Below, piece by piece: positions 54,546 through 64,000 of a stretch of DNA of 64,000 nucleotides (positions are counted from its first letter, which is position 1; every line of letters starts with the position of its first letter). A program made the translations under genes and the position numbers. Below the pieces are notes generated by a model. The model had not been told where the DNA came from, did not search any database, and saw only the letters and a list, made by a program, of their open reading frames with translations. Source of the stretch: Pomphorhynchus laevis (taxonomy: Eukaryota > Acanthocephala > Palaeacanthocephala > Echinorhynchida > Pomphorhynchidae); assembly GCA_012934845.2 (NCBI GenBank), contig WNNJ02003839.1, forward strand, positions 248,001 to 312,000, given 5' to 3'.

Positions 54546-55035
54546 AGTCAAGGTGTATTGAGTTGGAAGTAATAAATGATACCTTAGCTTCTTTCTAAAG
54601 TTCAAAAGCTAGTTTCTAATGTTCAAATCTAAGAAGTGCAAATAGTGTTCAAACGGAAACTGCTGCGTACACATCCCCTTTTCTACAGTTCAAAAGCTGG
54701 TTTCTAGTGTTCAAATCTGAAAGTGCAAATAGTGTTCAAAAAGAAACTGCAGCGTACACATCCCCTTTTCTAAAGTTCAAAAGCTGATTTATAATGTTCA
54801 AATCTGAAAGTGCAAATAGTGTTCAAAAGGAAATTATAGCGTACACAGCCCCTTCTAATGAGTACGGGTGTACCATTGCACGATAGTAGCTGACGAAACA
54901 ATACCAATATGTCAGTCTAAAATTGGGCATGCTGTAAGTCAAGGTTTATTGAGTTGGAAGTAATGAATGATACTGAAGCTGGTTTCTGCTGCGATATCAC
55001 CTTATGTGATCTAGCAAAATTGATTATATGTTTCC

Positions 55036-56119
55036 CCCATAAGGAGGCATAAACACCAGGCAGCATTCTATAAATCTTCATTAGACCAAGAAATATAACT
55101 AAATTATTTTTGCAATATTCAAAGTGCGAAGTATACCCAGACGTAGACGCGACTCTTCATTGCATCGCTGCAATGTTGAGTTGATTTTAATACACGGTAT
55201 TAGAATTAATGCATGCAAGTTAAAGTCTGGCATGTTGTGAATTAAGTTACACATTGTCAACTAATATTTGTCAACAAATATTTCAGTTTTGTTTACAACC
55301 ATACGTGCATTTAAAGTGTAGGAATAGTCTTATAAAATATTTTGTTTTGATAAAATTATGATGCAGAAATTCGTTACTTATCAATAATTTAAATTTCTAA
55401 ATAAGAATTATAAATCAATGTACAGAAAACATTGACGCAAGATATTATCATCATGATTGAATATACAAATCTCGTTCAAATGAGTTCTTATGATGATAAC
55501 TCTAGAATGGTTGGCTAAACTATTTATTTTTATAAATACTTATTTTATTGTGAATTACTATACGTTTTTAGTGTAGTACGTAGTAATCCTTTTCAAATCA
55601 AATTCTTATTTTATTTGGTGATGAAATTTCTGATGATATGCAGTTTAAATTTTATTTATTTATAATAATTGATTTTCATTTATAAACTTTTTACTATTAT
55701 TTTAATAAGTTTCAAAACTTTCAATGGATAAATACATTCCATTCATTGAAGGTACAATTTATAATGTCGGACAAATCCCTAGAGAAAAACGTAGCTAATA
55801 TCTTACTTCTATCAATGTTAACTCGCTCACTATCTGAAGCTGGAAATATGATTATATCATCATTTTGACGATAATAATGGATGGCCTAGGCATACCATAG
55901 TGGGCAAATACGCTTCCCAAGGTTTTGATGTTTCAATATGGAGAGCTAGTTTATTAGATTCCAAGGAAAATCAAGCCTCTACAAGAGAAATTCACGGTCA
56001 AATTATATTTAAAAATTATATTTAAAAATTATAATAATTAAAAAATAAATATGTATAAGTTAAAAAAGAAAGATAATCATAAATAATAAGAGAAATTGTG
56101 ACGAATCGAATCCAACGAT
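55036..56119. other. No supported gene; unassigned AT-rich sequence
   Basis: Only short frames are present. The stretch 55870-55990 may be an old coding relic, since it precedes the retroelement domain fragment, but I cannot identify it. Confidence 0.35.
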
Positions 56120-56860
56120 AAGAAATACATTATTCTATGCTAAAGAAAAACAAGCTTCATCTAGACTGTCTGCGTTGCTATTAAAAGAAAAGGAAAAAGC
56201 AACTTACAGGCAGAGAGTTCAGAGATGCATTATCAGTAAGATATGGATGGACACATAATGACGTAAGTAAGTAATGACATTGTGGAGATAATTTTATTTT
56301 GATACACACGCTCATATAATAACATTTGAATTACCATAGCGCGACATAACGCTGTGCGAGACGTTCATGCATGCGCATTAAACGAGTGTGCCTTGGATTT
56401 CGACCGAGCCTATACTATCAATAGTACACTAAGTACTATTTTCGATGACCGTGCAATCTCAACAGCAAATGATACGTTTAGATGTTGGATGTGCAGGACT
56501 TTTTGGCACGCAATTTGAATGTTCTCGAATCATTGTTAGTGTAGTTAACGCATATTTTCAATCTAATGCCGATTATAACTATACAAACTTATTTCAACAT
56601 AATGAGGAAAGGAAAAAACCAGTATCAGAGCGGATAGGAAAGTCGGACGGCGACAATCTTATAACAGCAATATTTTTAACTATGGGAATCTATGGTAATG
56701 ACATGAAGAAATTGATCAGGAGAATAGTAGCTATAAAGCATCAAAATCAAAAATAGGCTATGCTGAAGTTATAACTTCATTAAGACGCTGGATTACTTTT
56801 ACATTGACACGATCGGCTTCTGCGTGTTAAAAATGGGCGAGGTAAATGAAACTGTCAAAA
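56120..56860 (+). pseudogene. Relic of a retroelement-type C-terminal domain
   Basis: In several frames the order of a family seen widely in invertebrate genomes can be read. QASSRLSALLLKEKEKATY and REFRDALSVRYGW (about 56150-56255) are followed by HNAVRDVHACALNECALD (about 56345-56400). RLDVGCAGLFGTQFECSRII lies in the open frame 56445-56756, then IGYAEVITSLRRWITFTL at about 56757-56815. In intact relatives these parts flank a zinc-binding HALSC region, missing here, and a nuclease-like core. The family resemblance is from memory, so the name is left open. Three or more breaks make it dead. Confidence 0.5.
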
Positions 56861-56965
56861 ACAGAGCTTTATTGATGCTTGTATTGTTTTATTCAAAAAT
56901 CGTATTATAAAAAATTATAATAATAAAATATAATAAATTATAAATTATAATAATTAAAAATAAAA

Positions 56966-57116
56966 AAGGACAAAGCAATACACAGGCTAATTCGCATTGA
57001 ATATTAAATGTCAATCTGACAATTTTCTATTAATTTCCTAACAATAAATTAATAGAAAATTGTCAGATTGACATTTAATATTCAATGCGAATTAATCTTT
57101 GTATTGCTTTATCCTT
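56966..57116. repeat. Large inverted repeat (71-bp arms, 9-nt loop)
   Basis: The arms read AAGGACAAAGCAATACACAG ... CTATTAATTT and AAATTAATAG ... TGTATTGCTTTATCCTT. They are near-perfect, with a few mismatches only toward the outer ends. This could be a foldback MITE or a fresh inverted duplication. It lies just after the retroelement relic. Confidence 0.85.
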
Positions 57117-57119
57117 ACG

Positions 57120-58254
57120 ATAGCTCTAATCTAATCACTTAAATAATTATTATTTTTATTAATTTACATAAAAATATAGAATAGAAATGATTTACATTTA
57201 TTATGAAAAATAAATTTATTTAATTGCGATGTAAATTATAATTTACATTATAATACTAAATAAATGAAACAATAGTTTCTCTAATAGAATATTTCGTTAA
57301 TAAATCAATTGATTGGTTTTTCTTAATTTAAACAGTTTTTAATATAGCTTTTATTTGATGGCTGAGACCATCAATAACTTAAAAGTCTATATATTTTCAA
57401 CATATAATTGGTTTGGAATAACTTTGTAAGAATCATATTTCACTTATATCCAATATTTGAATATTACAATTTGAAACTTTATTTAATATTAGTTATTTAA
57501 TAAACTATAAAAATAAAATCTTTTTTAATCAGCATTTGAAAATGGCTTAAATAATACGAATTGCAAAATCGTTAACTAAATTATTAAGAAATAAATATTG
57601 CCTATTTCAATACATATTATATTATTTATCTACTGGTCATATCATAGAAATTAATTTTTATTTTAAATTTTAATAATAAATTTAATCGTAAATAAATATT
57701 AATTGCTGATATAAATTAACACGAAATATTATTGACGCATCAACAGAAAAACAACAAAAAATAATACTACAAAAATACGGAGATTTTTTTGTTCATAATT
57801 TAAATTGTCAAGACATTTAAACTTGCAGTTAGTAAATTTATTTGTCTACGTGAAATTGTGCTCATTTATGTTTCTACTTTCCATATGATAACTATTCGTT
57901 TAACACTTTAAGTTAATTTACAAAATTAATCTTTTTGTAATATAATTATTTGTATTAAACAAGAATATTTGATTAATTACAATGGAATATATCGTAGAAT
58001 TTATACTTATTTTAATAAATATAAATTTATGTTAATAGATTTATTTTAATTTTACTGATTTACATTAAGAACAATATGAAATGCATAATTCATATTAAAA
58101 TATAATTCATATTTAAAATTGACTCGCGCAAATGAACATTGAACTTATCTGCTAAAAAGAATGCTTGTATTAGTAAAGAGCCACCTTAAACCATCACATG
58201 CATTTATCCGCTATAATGATATTTTCTCTCATAGAATCATCTATTACACTAACA
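57120..58254. other. AT-rich spacer without recognised features
   Basis: No open frame of note and no repeat matching the rest of the window was found. Confidence 0.45.
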
Positions 58255-58400
58255 CAGTAAATTATTTATAATCCATCCATAGACATTTTCTGCTTAAGAG
58301 ATTAAATTTATTTTTAATAGTATTTTTTAATTTATATATTTAACTATTTTCTGTTTGATTTTATTGTGATAAAAATATAAATTATTTAGTTGATTGAAAT
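58255..58400 (-). mobile_element. PLE-N C-terminal RT fragment
   Basis: Inverted coding for the ...KQKIVKYI(N)... to WMDNK end is recognisable (TTATTTATAATCCATCCATA, then TTTTCTGTTTGATTTTATTG). Joined at its 5' side to an HH-sat unit. Confidence 0.6.
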
Positions 58401-58445
58401 TTTGATGACACTACACGTTGCTTCAATCCTATATTTATAGGCCAA

Positions 58446-58491
58446 CAGAAGTACGCTACATTTTAGTATCTATGAACTTCATCAGTTACTG
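58446..58491 (-). ncRNA. Decayed HH-sat hammerhead
   Basis: Minus strand: CAGTAA, CTGATGA (58485-58479), stem II AGT/ACT, then AAAA instead of GAAA, TGTAGCGTA, CTTCTG. Stem II keeps pairing through an A-U in place of the G-U of the 49643 copy. G12 is lost, so it is predicted to be inactive. Confidence 0.55.
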
Positions 58492-58841
58492 ATCCAATAC
58501 CTACGTTTCACATTTCGGTCCATTTTAATGTTGGCTGACTATCACTTGACTAGTCTGATTATTGATAATTCGATTGAATAAAATACTTTCTTGCTACATT
58601 TTGCAAATTCAATTTAAATTAATTCTGATTTCAAATTAAATTGGCAATTATTTAATTCAAAATCGCTGATTTCATTTGAAATACTAACGCTGATTTAATT
58701 TAAATCAGAAATGATTTCAATTAAATTTGCAGAATGTAAGACGAAAATGTTTTATTAATTCTAATTGTTAATAAAGCAGACTAGTCGAGTGATCGTCATC
58801 CAGCATTAAAATGACCGAAACGTGAGAAGTAGGTATTGGAT

Positions 58842-58887
58842 CAGTAGCTGATGAGGTCCTCAAATACTGAAATGTAGCATATTGCTG
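58842..58887 (+). ncRNA. Compact hammerhead ribozyme candidate (HH-sat copy 2)
   Basis: Stem I CAGTAG (58842-58847), CTGATGA (58848-58854), stem II GGT/ACT with 8-nt loop, GAAA (58869-58872), stem III T-A with loop GTAGC, ATA triplet with cut after 58881, stem I 3' strand TTGCTG (58882-58887). It has the same 46-nt length as the 49643 copy. Four differing paired positions all keep Watson-Crick or wobble pairing. Confidence 0.6.
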
Positions 58888-59620
58888 TCGGCTTGTATGA
58901 TTGAAGCAAAGTGCAGTTTTATCAAAAATGTCAATTGTAACAATGACTGTATAATATTATATTTAATTAAAATATTTAAATGATTTTGAGGAAAGACAAT
59001 ATCATTACATATTATGACAATATTTTTCAAATTTTATTATTTAATGTATTATGCTTAATATTATATGAAATGCATGAATGCTCATGCAAAAATGTTTCTT
59101 TTACATTTAAATATGTCATCTTTGTGAATATTAACAATGCAAGTCAATGCAAACTATTTATCCGTATGTGACAAATTGTGTGAACAATAACCAGATACTT
59201 TCGAAATATTTTTATTTAGTAATTTTTATTATAATTAAATAAAGTGCAAACTACCATATTTGTTTTTTATTTTCTTCTTTTTATTATTTAAATAGAAAAT
59301 ATTTTAAAGCTTTCAATAATTATGATTTTTTTCAAATAAAATATTGTTTTATTAGTGAATTGACTTTGGATTTACTTTGTTTCCCGATTCTCTTATTAAT
59401 TCTTTTAATAATAATTAAAAGTATTTTTTCATATCTCAATTTTCTTAATAATTATTTTGTAGAGAAATTTGATAATACTTTTAATAAAAAATAATTTTTT
59501 ACGTGTTTAAATAATAATTAATAAGATTATTAATTATTTTTTAATTAATAATAATCAATTACTCTTCTAATAATCAATATTGCTTTTGCAATTCATGATG
59601 ATCCAATAACTTTAGATTCA

Positions 59621-59846
59621 ACTACACCTTATGATATAAAATGATCTAATATTAGATATTACATGATATAAAAAATCATAATATAAAATATCATGATCAC
59701 GATATTACACGATCTAATATTACACCAAATAATACTACACCTTATGATATAAAATGATCTAATATTAGATATTACATGATATAAAAAATCATAATATAAA
59801 ATATCATGATCACGATATTACACGATCTAATATTACATGATCCAAT
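59621..59846. repeat. Two 113-bp tandem copies
   Basis: Units 59621-59733 and 59734-59846 are almost identical (ACTACACCTTATGATATAAA ... GATCACGATATTACACGATC). They are internally rich in ATGATATAAAA/ATCATAATAT, so each can form hairpins. Not coding. Confidence 0.9.
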
Positions 59847-60589
59847 ATTTTTATGATATAAAAAGTATCATATTTGTTCTTTTAAAAATGTAGACTTTTA
59901 TATCAATTAATTAAGGTTTAAGTTAAAATATTTTACATTAAACTATTATACGCTAAAATTAAGCTTTAAATTATTGTAAAATATTAGACTATATATTATT
60001 TTAATTACAATAAAATAATATTATTATTTTTAATAATTATTTTTAATTAATACGTAAGATTAATTATTATAATGTTTAACTCCTTGAGATTTAATTGTTT
60101 CCACAAATAAACCTTGGAAGATGAATGCTAATCCATATTTATGAATATCGTGTATTGCAGAAACGAGCGAAGGAATTAATGCCTGCAATAATAATCAGCA
60201 ATAGTAAAATTTTATATAAAAAATTTTTAATTTTTTATTAATAAAAAAATTAATAGATAATGAATTAAAATGCAAGTAAATAAGATTCATTTGTTATAAC
60301 AATAAGTTAATAACTAAACATTTTATTAAAATATTTTATTTAGACCAAAATTTATTTAATTTATGAATAAAAATAAAATTTATTTATAAAAGTATTTTAA
60401 CGATCAGAAACTACCAGAAAAACTGCCAAGTTCTTAACAGTTACATTAGATGAGCAAAATAAGTATTATAGCAAATTAACAGTTTATAAAAATATCTCAA
60501 CGATAGAAGCTATCAGAAGAAACTACTAAGATTCTTAACAGTTCCATCTTATGATCTAAAATCAGATTTCGCACCTGTTTATCAACCGA

Positions 60590-62060
60590 ATTTAGTAGCA
60601 ATGTCTAATACATGCTAATGATGTATTTAATTTAGCTGTCAATAAGAATATAATATAATTAGTAGCTTACGATTTGATCAAATCCTCTTTTGTACGATTT
60701 ATCGAATTGAAACTAGTGATTTTAACAATATATTGACACAGTGCAATTGTGGAGAATTGAACTTAAAGATTGAAGATAATCATGATGAATTGTTATGCCA
60801 TTTATATTATTTGATATTATTAATGGCGATATATTTTGCAAAATTAACTTATAATTTCTACTAAAATTAATTAATATAAGACGAAAAATAAAACATTGAA
60901 AAATTATTATTTGGTATTCACCTTATTTTGTTTATTTTAAAATAAACATTAACACATTTTGGAAAATTTACAAATCGAAATTCCTAAATTAAAAAAAATT
61001 GATGATAAGCCGAAATATTTTCGAAATGCATAGTTATGGAGGTTGGAGAAACGAGTGTTCATCTGTGGATATTAGAAATTTATAAATTAAAAACGTTAAC
61101 GATATTCATTTAAGTGAAATAATTTCGACAATATTATAAAGAAATAATTTTAATAAAGAGGTAAATTTTAAAATGAAAATATATATATTAAAATCAGAAA
61201 GAATTGATATGTTAATATTACAATTGCAATATATTTTGCGAAATAATATAATTTTTAAATTATAATATAATAATATTATATTATAATATAATTTGTTTGA
61301 TATAATTTTTTAACTTATAATTTATGTGAAAATTATAATTTATTTGGAAATTCACAAAAAACGTATAAGATCAATTAAGTTAGTCTAGATCAATTAAAAA
61401 ACCAAAAAAATTTAATCTAATCTTTTATTAAATATTTTATTTAAGTTTTAAGTTTTTTTGAACCGATTAATAGATAATAAATCTATTATTAAATCATTTA
61501 ATAAATCTATTATTAAAGAATTAAAATAAGAGATCGCAAGGACATAATACACAATATCAACTATTATAATAAATATTTGAAATCATCAGGGGAACTGCTT
61601 AGTTTGTCAGATTCCGGTCCTTATCAATCGACCAAACAGCAGCGGAGGGGAATACATGCAAATGATGTATTTACAATATTACATTATAGTAAATACACAT
61701 ATTAAATTATAAAAGAATATAATAATATCAAAAAATATTTTATAATAAAGCTAATATAATGTTAATTGGGATATCCATTTTTATATTTTTTTCTGATAAA
61801 ACCAATTAGAGAATATTGTTGAAATAACTAAATAGTTAAAATCTCATCAAGCTAAATAACTTAACTCTTAAATAATATCGAGTTTATGATTTGTTCTGGG
61901 TTAAATTGACTTAATCTCTTCGAGAGATGTATGATCGCAAAATTCTAAATTGAACATGACATTGACATTGATCTTTAAAGGTTTATTTGTGGAAACAAAT
62001 AAATCTTAAACTTTAAATTTAATAGCTAAAAATTACCTGAACTCAGTTAGCTGATATGAT
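60590..62060 (-). mobile_element. Faint PLE-N 3' region relics
   Basis: At 61585-61675 the inverted structured block is recognisable (TCATCAGGGGAACTGCTTAG, GAATACATGCAAATGATGTA), including the hairpin TACATCATTTGCATGTA. A lone ATACATGCTAATGATGTA occurs at 60610-60630. AACTCAGTTAGCTGAT appears at 62040-62055. Nothing else is coding from 59850 to 62900. Confidence 0.45.
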
Positions 62061-62112
62061 TATCAGATTTTATAACATAGATTTTAACATTAGATTATCA
62101 AATTTTTTAACA

Positions 62113-62144
62113 GATATTTCGATAGCTACTGCTATCGAAATATC
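62113..62144. repeat. Perfect 14-bp-arm hairpin, PLE hammerhead-like
   Basis: GATATTTCGATAGC, loop TACT, GCTATCGAAATATC. The right half GATAGC...GCTATCGAAATAT is the same stem II plus GAAA unit seen at 4775-4800. Confidence 0.75.
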
Positions 62145-62899
62145 GGACAAAAACGTTTTGTTGTATTAAATAAAAATACTTTTCTTCGTTCCATAAAGAT
62201 TTTATTTATAAAAGAAGAAGAAAATGGATATTTTCAAAAGTTAGATTTTACATTTGAAACCACAAAGAACAATCTTCTATTTTGAAACTAAAATGAGCGT
62301 TAAAACATTTACCAGAGATCCAAAGAATTTTTTGAGAGATCCAAAAGAATATCTCACTCATAGTGTCATTAAATAACATAATAAAATTATATAAATATAA
62401 GATGTAAATATTGATCATTTGATTATTAGATTATAAAATAAGATTTTTAACTAAGATATACCATTTTCACAAACAAAATTCTAAAAACATTCAACAACAT
62501 TCATTCAAATAGTAAAATCATTCAAATTATCAATTAACAATTCATAGATCAGAAACTAAAAAAAAACAAATTTATCGTTAATTTCACTTATATTCAAAAT
62601 TAGATAAAAAGATAAAAAAACTTAAATTTCTATATTGAACGTGACACTGCAATAGGTCATTTTGATATTAATTTACTCCTATTTTATGAAATTAATTACA
62701 ATATTATATTACGAAATTAGTTGTAATATTAATTTTTAGATTTTTTAATTCGGAGATAAGTATTGCATTGTTCTATTTTATTATTCTACAAAATTCTGAA
62801 AATTAGTATAATAATACTACGGTTGTACTATTATTTTATAGTAATAGAATAACTATTACTATATTTTATTACTATATTACTATATTTTATCGGGTATTT

Positions 62900-63480
62900 T
62901 ATTCTACTGATGAGTGTTGCCGGGTACTCAATCATTTCGACGTTAAAGTGGTCGTCTAGAAGTGACATGGTGACTGAAAATCGTGAATCAAAGTCCAGTC
63001 TAAAAGAAACACCAATTTCTATAAATGCCGTATTTCGTAAGAAATCCTGGACCCTTGTTTACTCAGCACATCCGTGCACCGCTATTATACATGCCGTATC
63101 TATTAAGGATCCAACGAGTGCAACGACAATTCAGCAACAACCTCTGCCTAGTGTTTAAGGATGGTCCGCACAGCAATTCGATCTGGCAAAGAGCGTAAGC
63201 CTCAGACAATTAAGCAAAGTGTCGGAAACGCCATTTATTCACAATGTCACACAGGCAACCGAAACGACCAGTGTGTACCTCATTCTACTGATGAGTGTTG
63301 CCGGGTACTCATCATTTCGATGCTGAAGTGGTCGTCTAGAAGTGACATGGTGACTGAAAGTCGTGAATCAAAGTCTAGTCTAACAAGCAACACCATTTAG
63401 TATAAATGCCGTATTTCGTAAGAAATCCTGGACCGTTGTTTACTCAGCAGATCTGTGCACTACTATTATGTATATTATAG
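62900..63480 (+). repeat. Direct duplication of an about 195-bp unit, 381 bp apart
   Basis: Copies at about 62900-63100 and 63281-63475 share ATTCTACTGATGAGTGTTGC, GTGGTCGTCTAGAAGTGACA, ATAAATGCCGTATTTCGTAA and GAAATCCTGGACC. A third, diverged copy is at 19260-19500. The intervening 180 bp is GC-richer and non-coding. CTGATGAGT resembles a hammerhead box but no matching GAAA-stem follows clearly. The short open frames here are not supported as genes. Confidence 0.7.
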
Positions 63481-63784
63481 TATTGTGCTACTGACGAAAG
63501 GATAATCCGAAAACGTTTTTTTAATAAATTGCAAAATAAAGCTTTGTTAAATTTTATATACCTGCTTATTTTGAAATACTTATGAATCCGACAGAAACAA
63601 GCTGTGGTTCAAATAACTATATATCGTTGTGTTTTGAAAAGCTTTCGGCTGAAAGCTTTTCAAATAATAATATTCATCGTTTCTCGGTTTATCAATTACT
63701 TTATTATATATACTGAATTTTCCGTATTCCTAACTTTTTCGTCTGCACATTACTCGGAAATTGAATATTTATTATTTAATTATT

Positions 63785-63849
63785 GGAGCTGTATCAAAGG
63801 AAAGAAGAAATTTATTTAATATTTCGCTAACTACTGATAGCATCTTCAG
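63785..63849 (-). ncRNA. Penelope-type hammerhead relic
   Basis: Minus strand: CTGAAGA (63849-63843), stem II GCTATC/GTTAGC with one mismatch, GAAA (63825-63822), an A/T-rich stem III, then a segment ending GATACAGCTCC, parallel to 30822-30795. Stem III is poor. The window's last bases (CTGAATATGCTAACAGA, about 63984-64000) begin another copy on the plus strand. Confidence 0.5.
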
Positions 63850-64000
63850 AAAATTACCTGAAGTTGAAAATTACATCTTTATAAAATGTAATTTTCTGAA
63901 CTAATTTTATAAAGGCATATTACATATTACATATTTTTGTAATTTTATATAAGCATGAACATTTTAAAAAACATTGTAATTTTCTGAATATGCTAACAGA

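Larger units (their letters stand above)
54095..55035 (+). repeat. SINE-like composite with tRNA-like head, hammerhead core and internal tandem duplication
   Basis: The unit has a tRNA-like head (54348-54424), a CAAATCTGAAAGTGCAAATA motif, a GCGTACACAGCC...hammerhead block and a tail (GGGCATGCTGT, AGTCAAGG, GAGTTGGAAGTAAT). The CAAATCT(G)AAAGTGCAAATAG motif recurs near 54415, 54640, 54718 and 54800. The hammerhead plus tail recur near 54840-54960. The tail family also occurs at 19640-19800. No coding frame is present. Confidence 0.6.
58420..58960. repeat. Two HH-sat units in opposite orientation
   Basis: A minus-oriented end (58440-58560, GCCAACAGAAGTACGCTACA) and a plus-oriented end (58690-58950, GCAGACTAGTCGAGTGATCG to TGTCAATTGTAACAATGACT) face each other. 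Same family as 47630-49790. The next 170 bp (58960-59130) is a PLE-N RT fragment on the minus strand. Confidence 0.7.

Noticed and set aside
62910-63400. Two small plus-strand frames of about 80 codons
   Set aside because: They are made of a duplicated non-coding repeat and neither frame is preserved between the copies or in the 19260 copy.

Overview
This is an AT-rich eukaryotic window, most likely from an invertebrate animal. The support is CCHC-gag/APE/RT non-LTR retrotransposons, Penelope-like elements (PLEs), single-exon globin-like genes, long AT-rich intergenic DNA and no operon structure. I cannot name the phylum; a nematode or another small-bodied invertebrate fits. Most of the sequence is decayed mobile DNA, with four plausible host genes.

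Layout. 1-3200: minus-strand LINE ('LINE-A') with an open APE-type ORF2 leaving the left edge and a chimeric double-gag ORF1. 3256-5345: decayed copy of a PLE-like reverse-transcriptase family ('PLE-N'). 6396-8594: single-exon gene for an Asn/Ser/Asp-rich, probably disordered protein. 8759-9560: about 280-bp tandem repeats. 9655-10360: LINE-A 3' fragment. 10565-11035: two repeat copies with hammerhead-ribozyme-like cores. 11955-18453: several PLE-N copies in both orientations. 18890-19500: hairpin and dispersed repeat. 21327-22040: globin-like gene. 24833-25960: RT of a second LINE. 26177-30030: nearly full-length but broken LINE-A. 30180-31830: PLE with recognisable GIY-YIG and RT pieces and hammerhead motifs. 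32000-35590 and 38622-40602: more PLE-N, separated by a GC-richer non-LTR element with a restriction-like endonuclease (35725-38621). 41405-47470: two LINE-A copies head to head, one carrying a clean PLE-N insertion with a 4-bp target-site duplication. 47630-49790: tandem repeat with a compact hammerhead motif. 49969-53585: two more globin-like genes. 54095-55035: tRNA-headed, SINE-like repeat with a hammerhead core. 56120-56860: relic of a retroelement C-terminal domain. 56966-64000: AT-rich DNA with foldbacks, PLE-N relics, hammerhead repeats and duplications.

Two themes stand out. First, several apparently unrelated repeat families here carry hammerhead-type cores (CUGANGA, stem, GAAA, short stem, NUH). 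The best are the 46-nt motifs at 49643-49688 and 58842-58887, where differences between copies preserve every helix. Second, three intronless paralogues share an invariant Phe-22-His-32-His spacing that matches the CD1/E7/F8 positions of globins, and two begin with Met-Gly as in N-myristoylated proteins. All domain calls are by eye; no database search or folding program was run.
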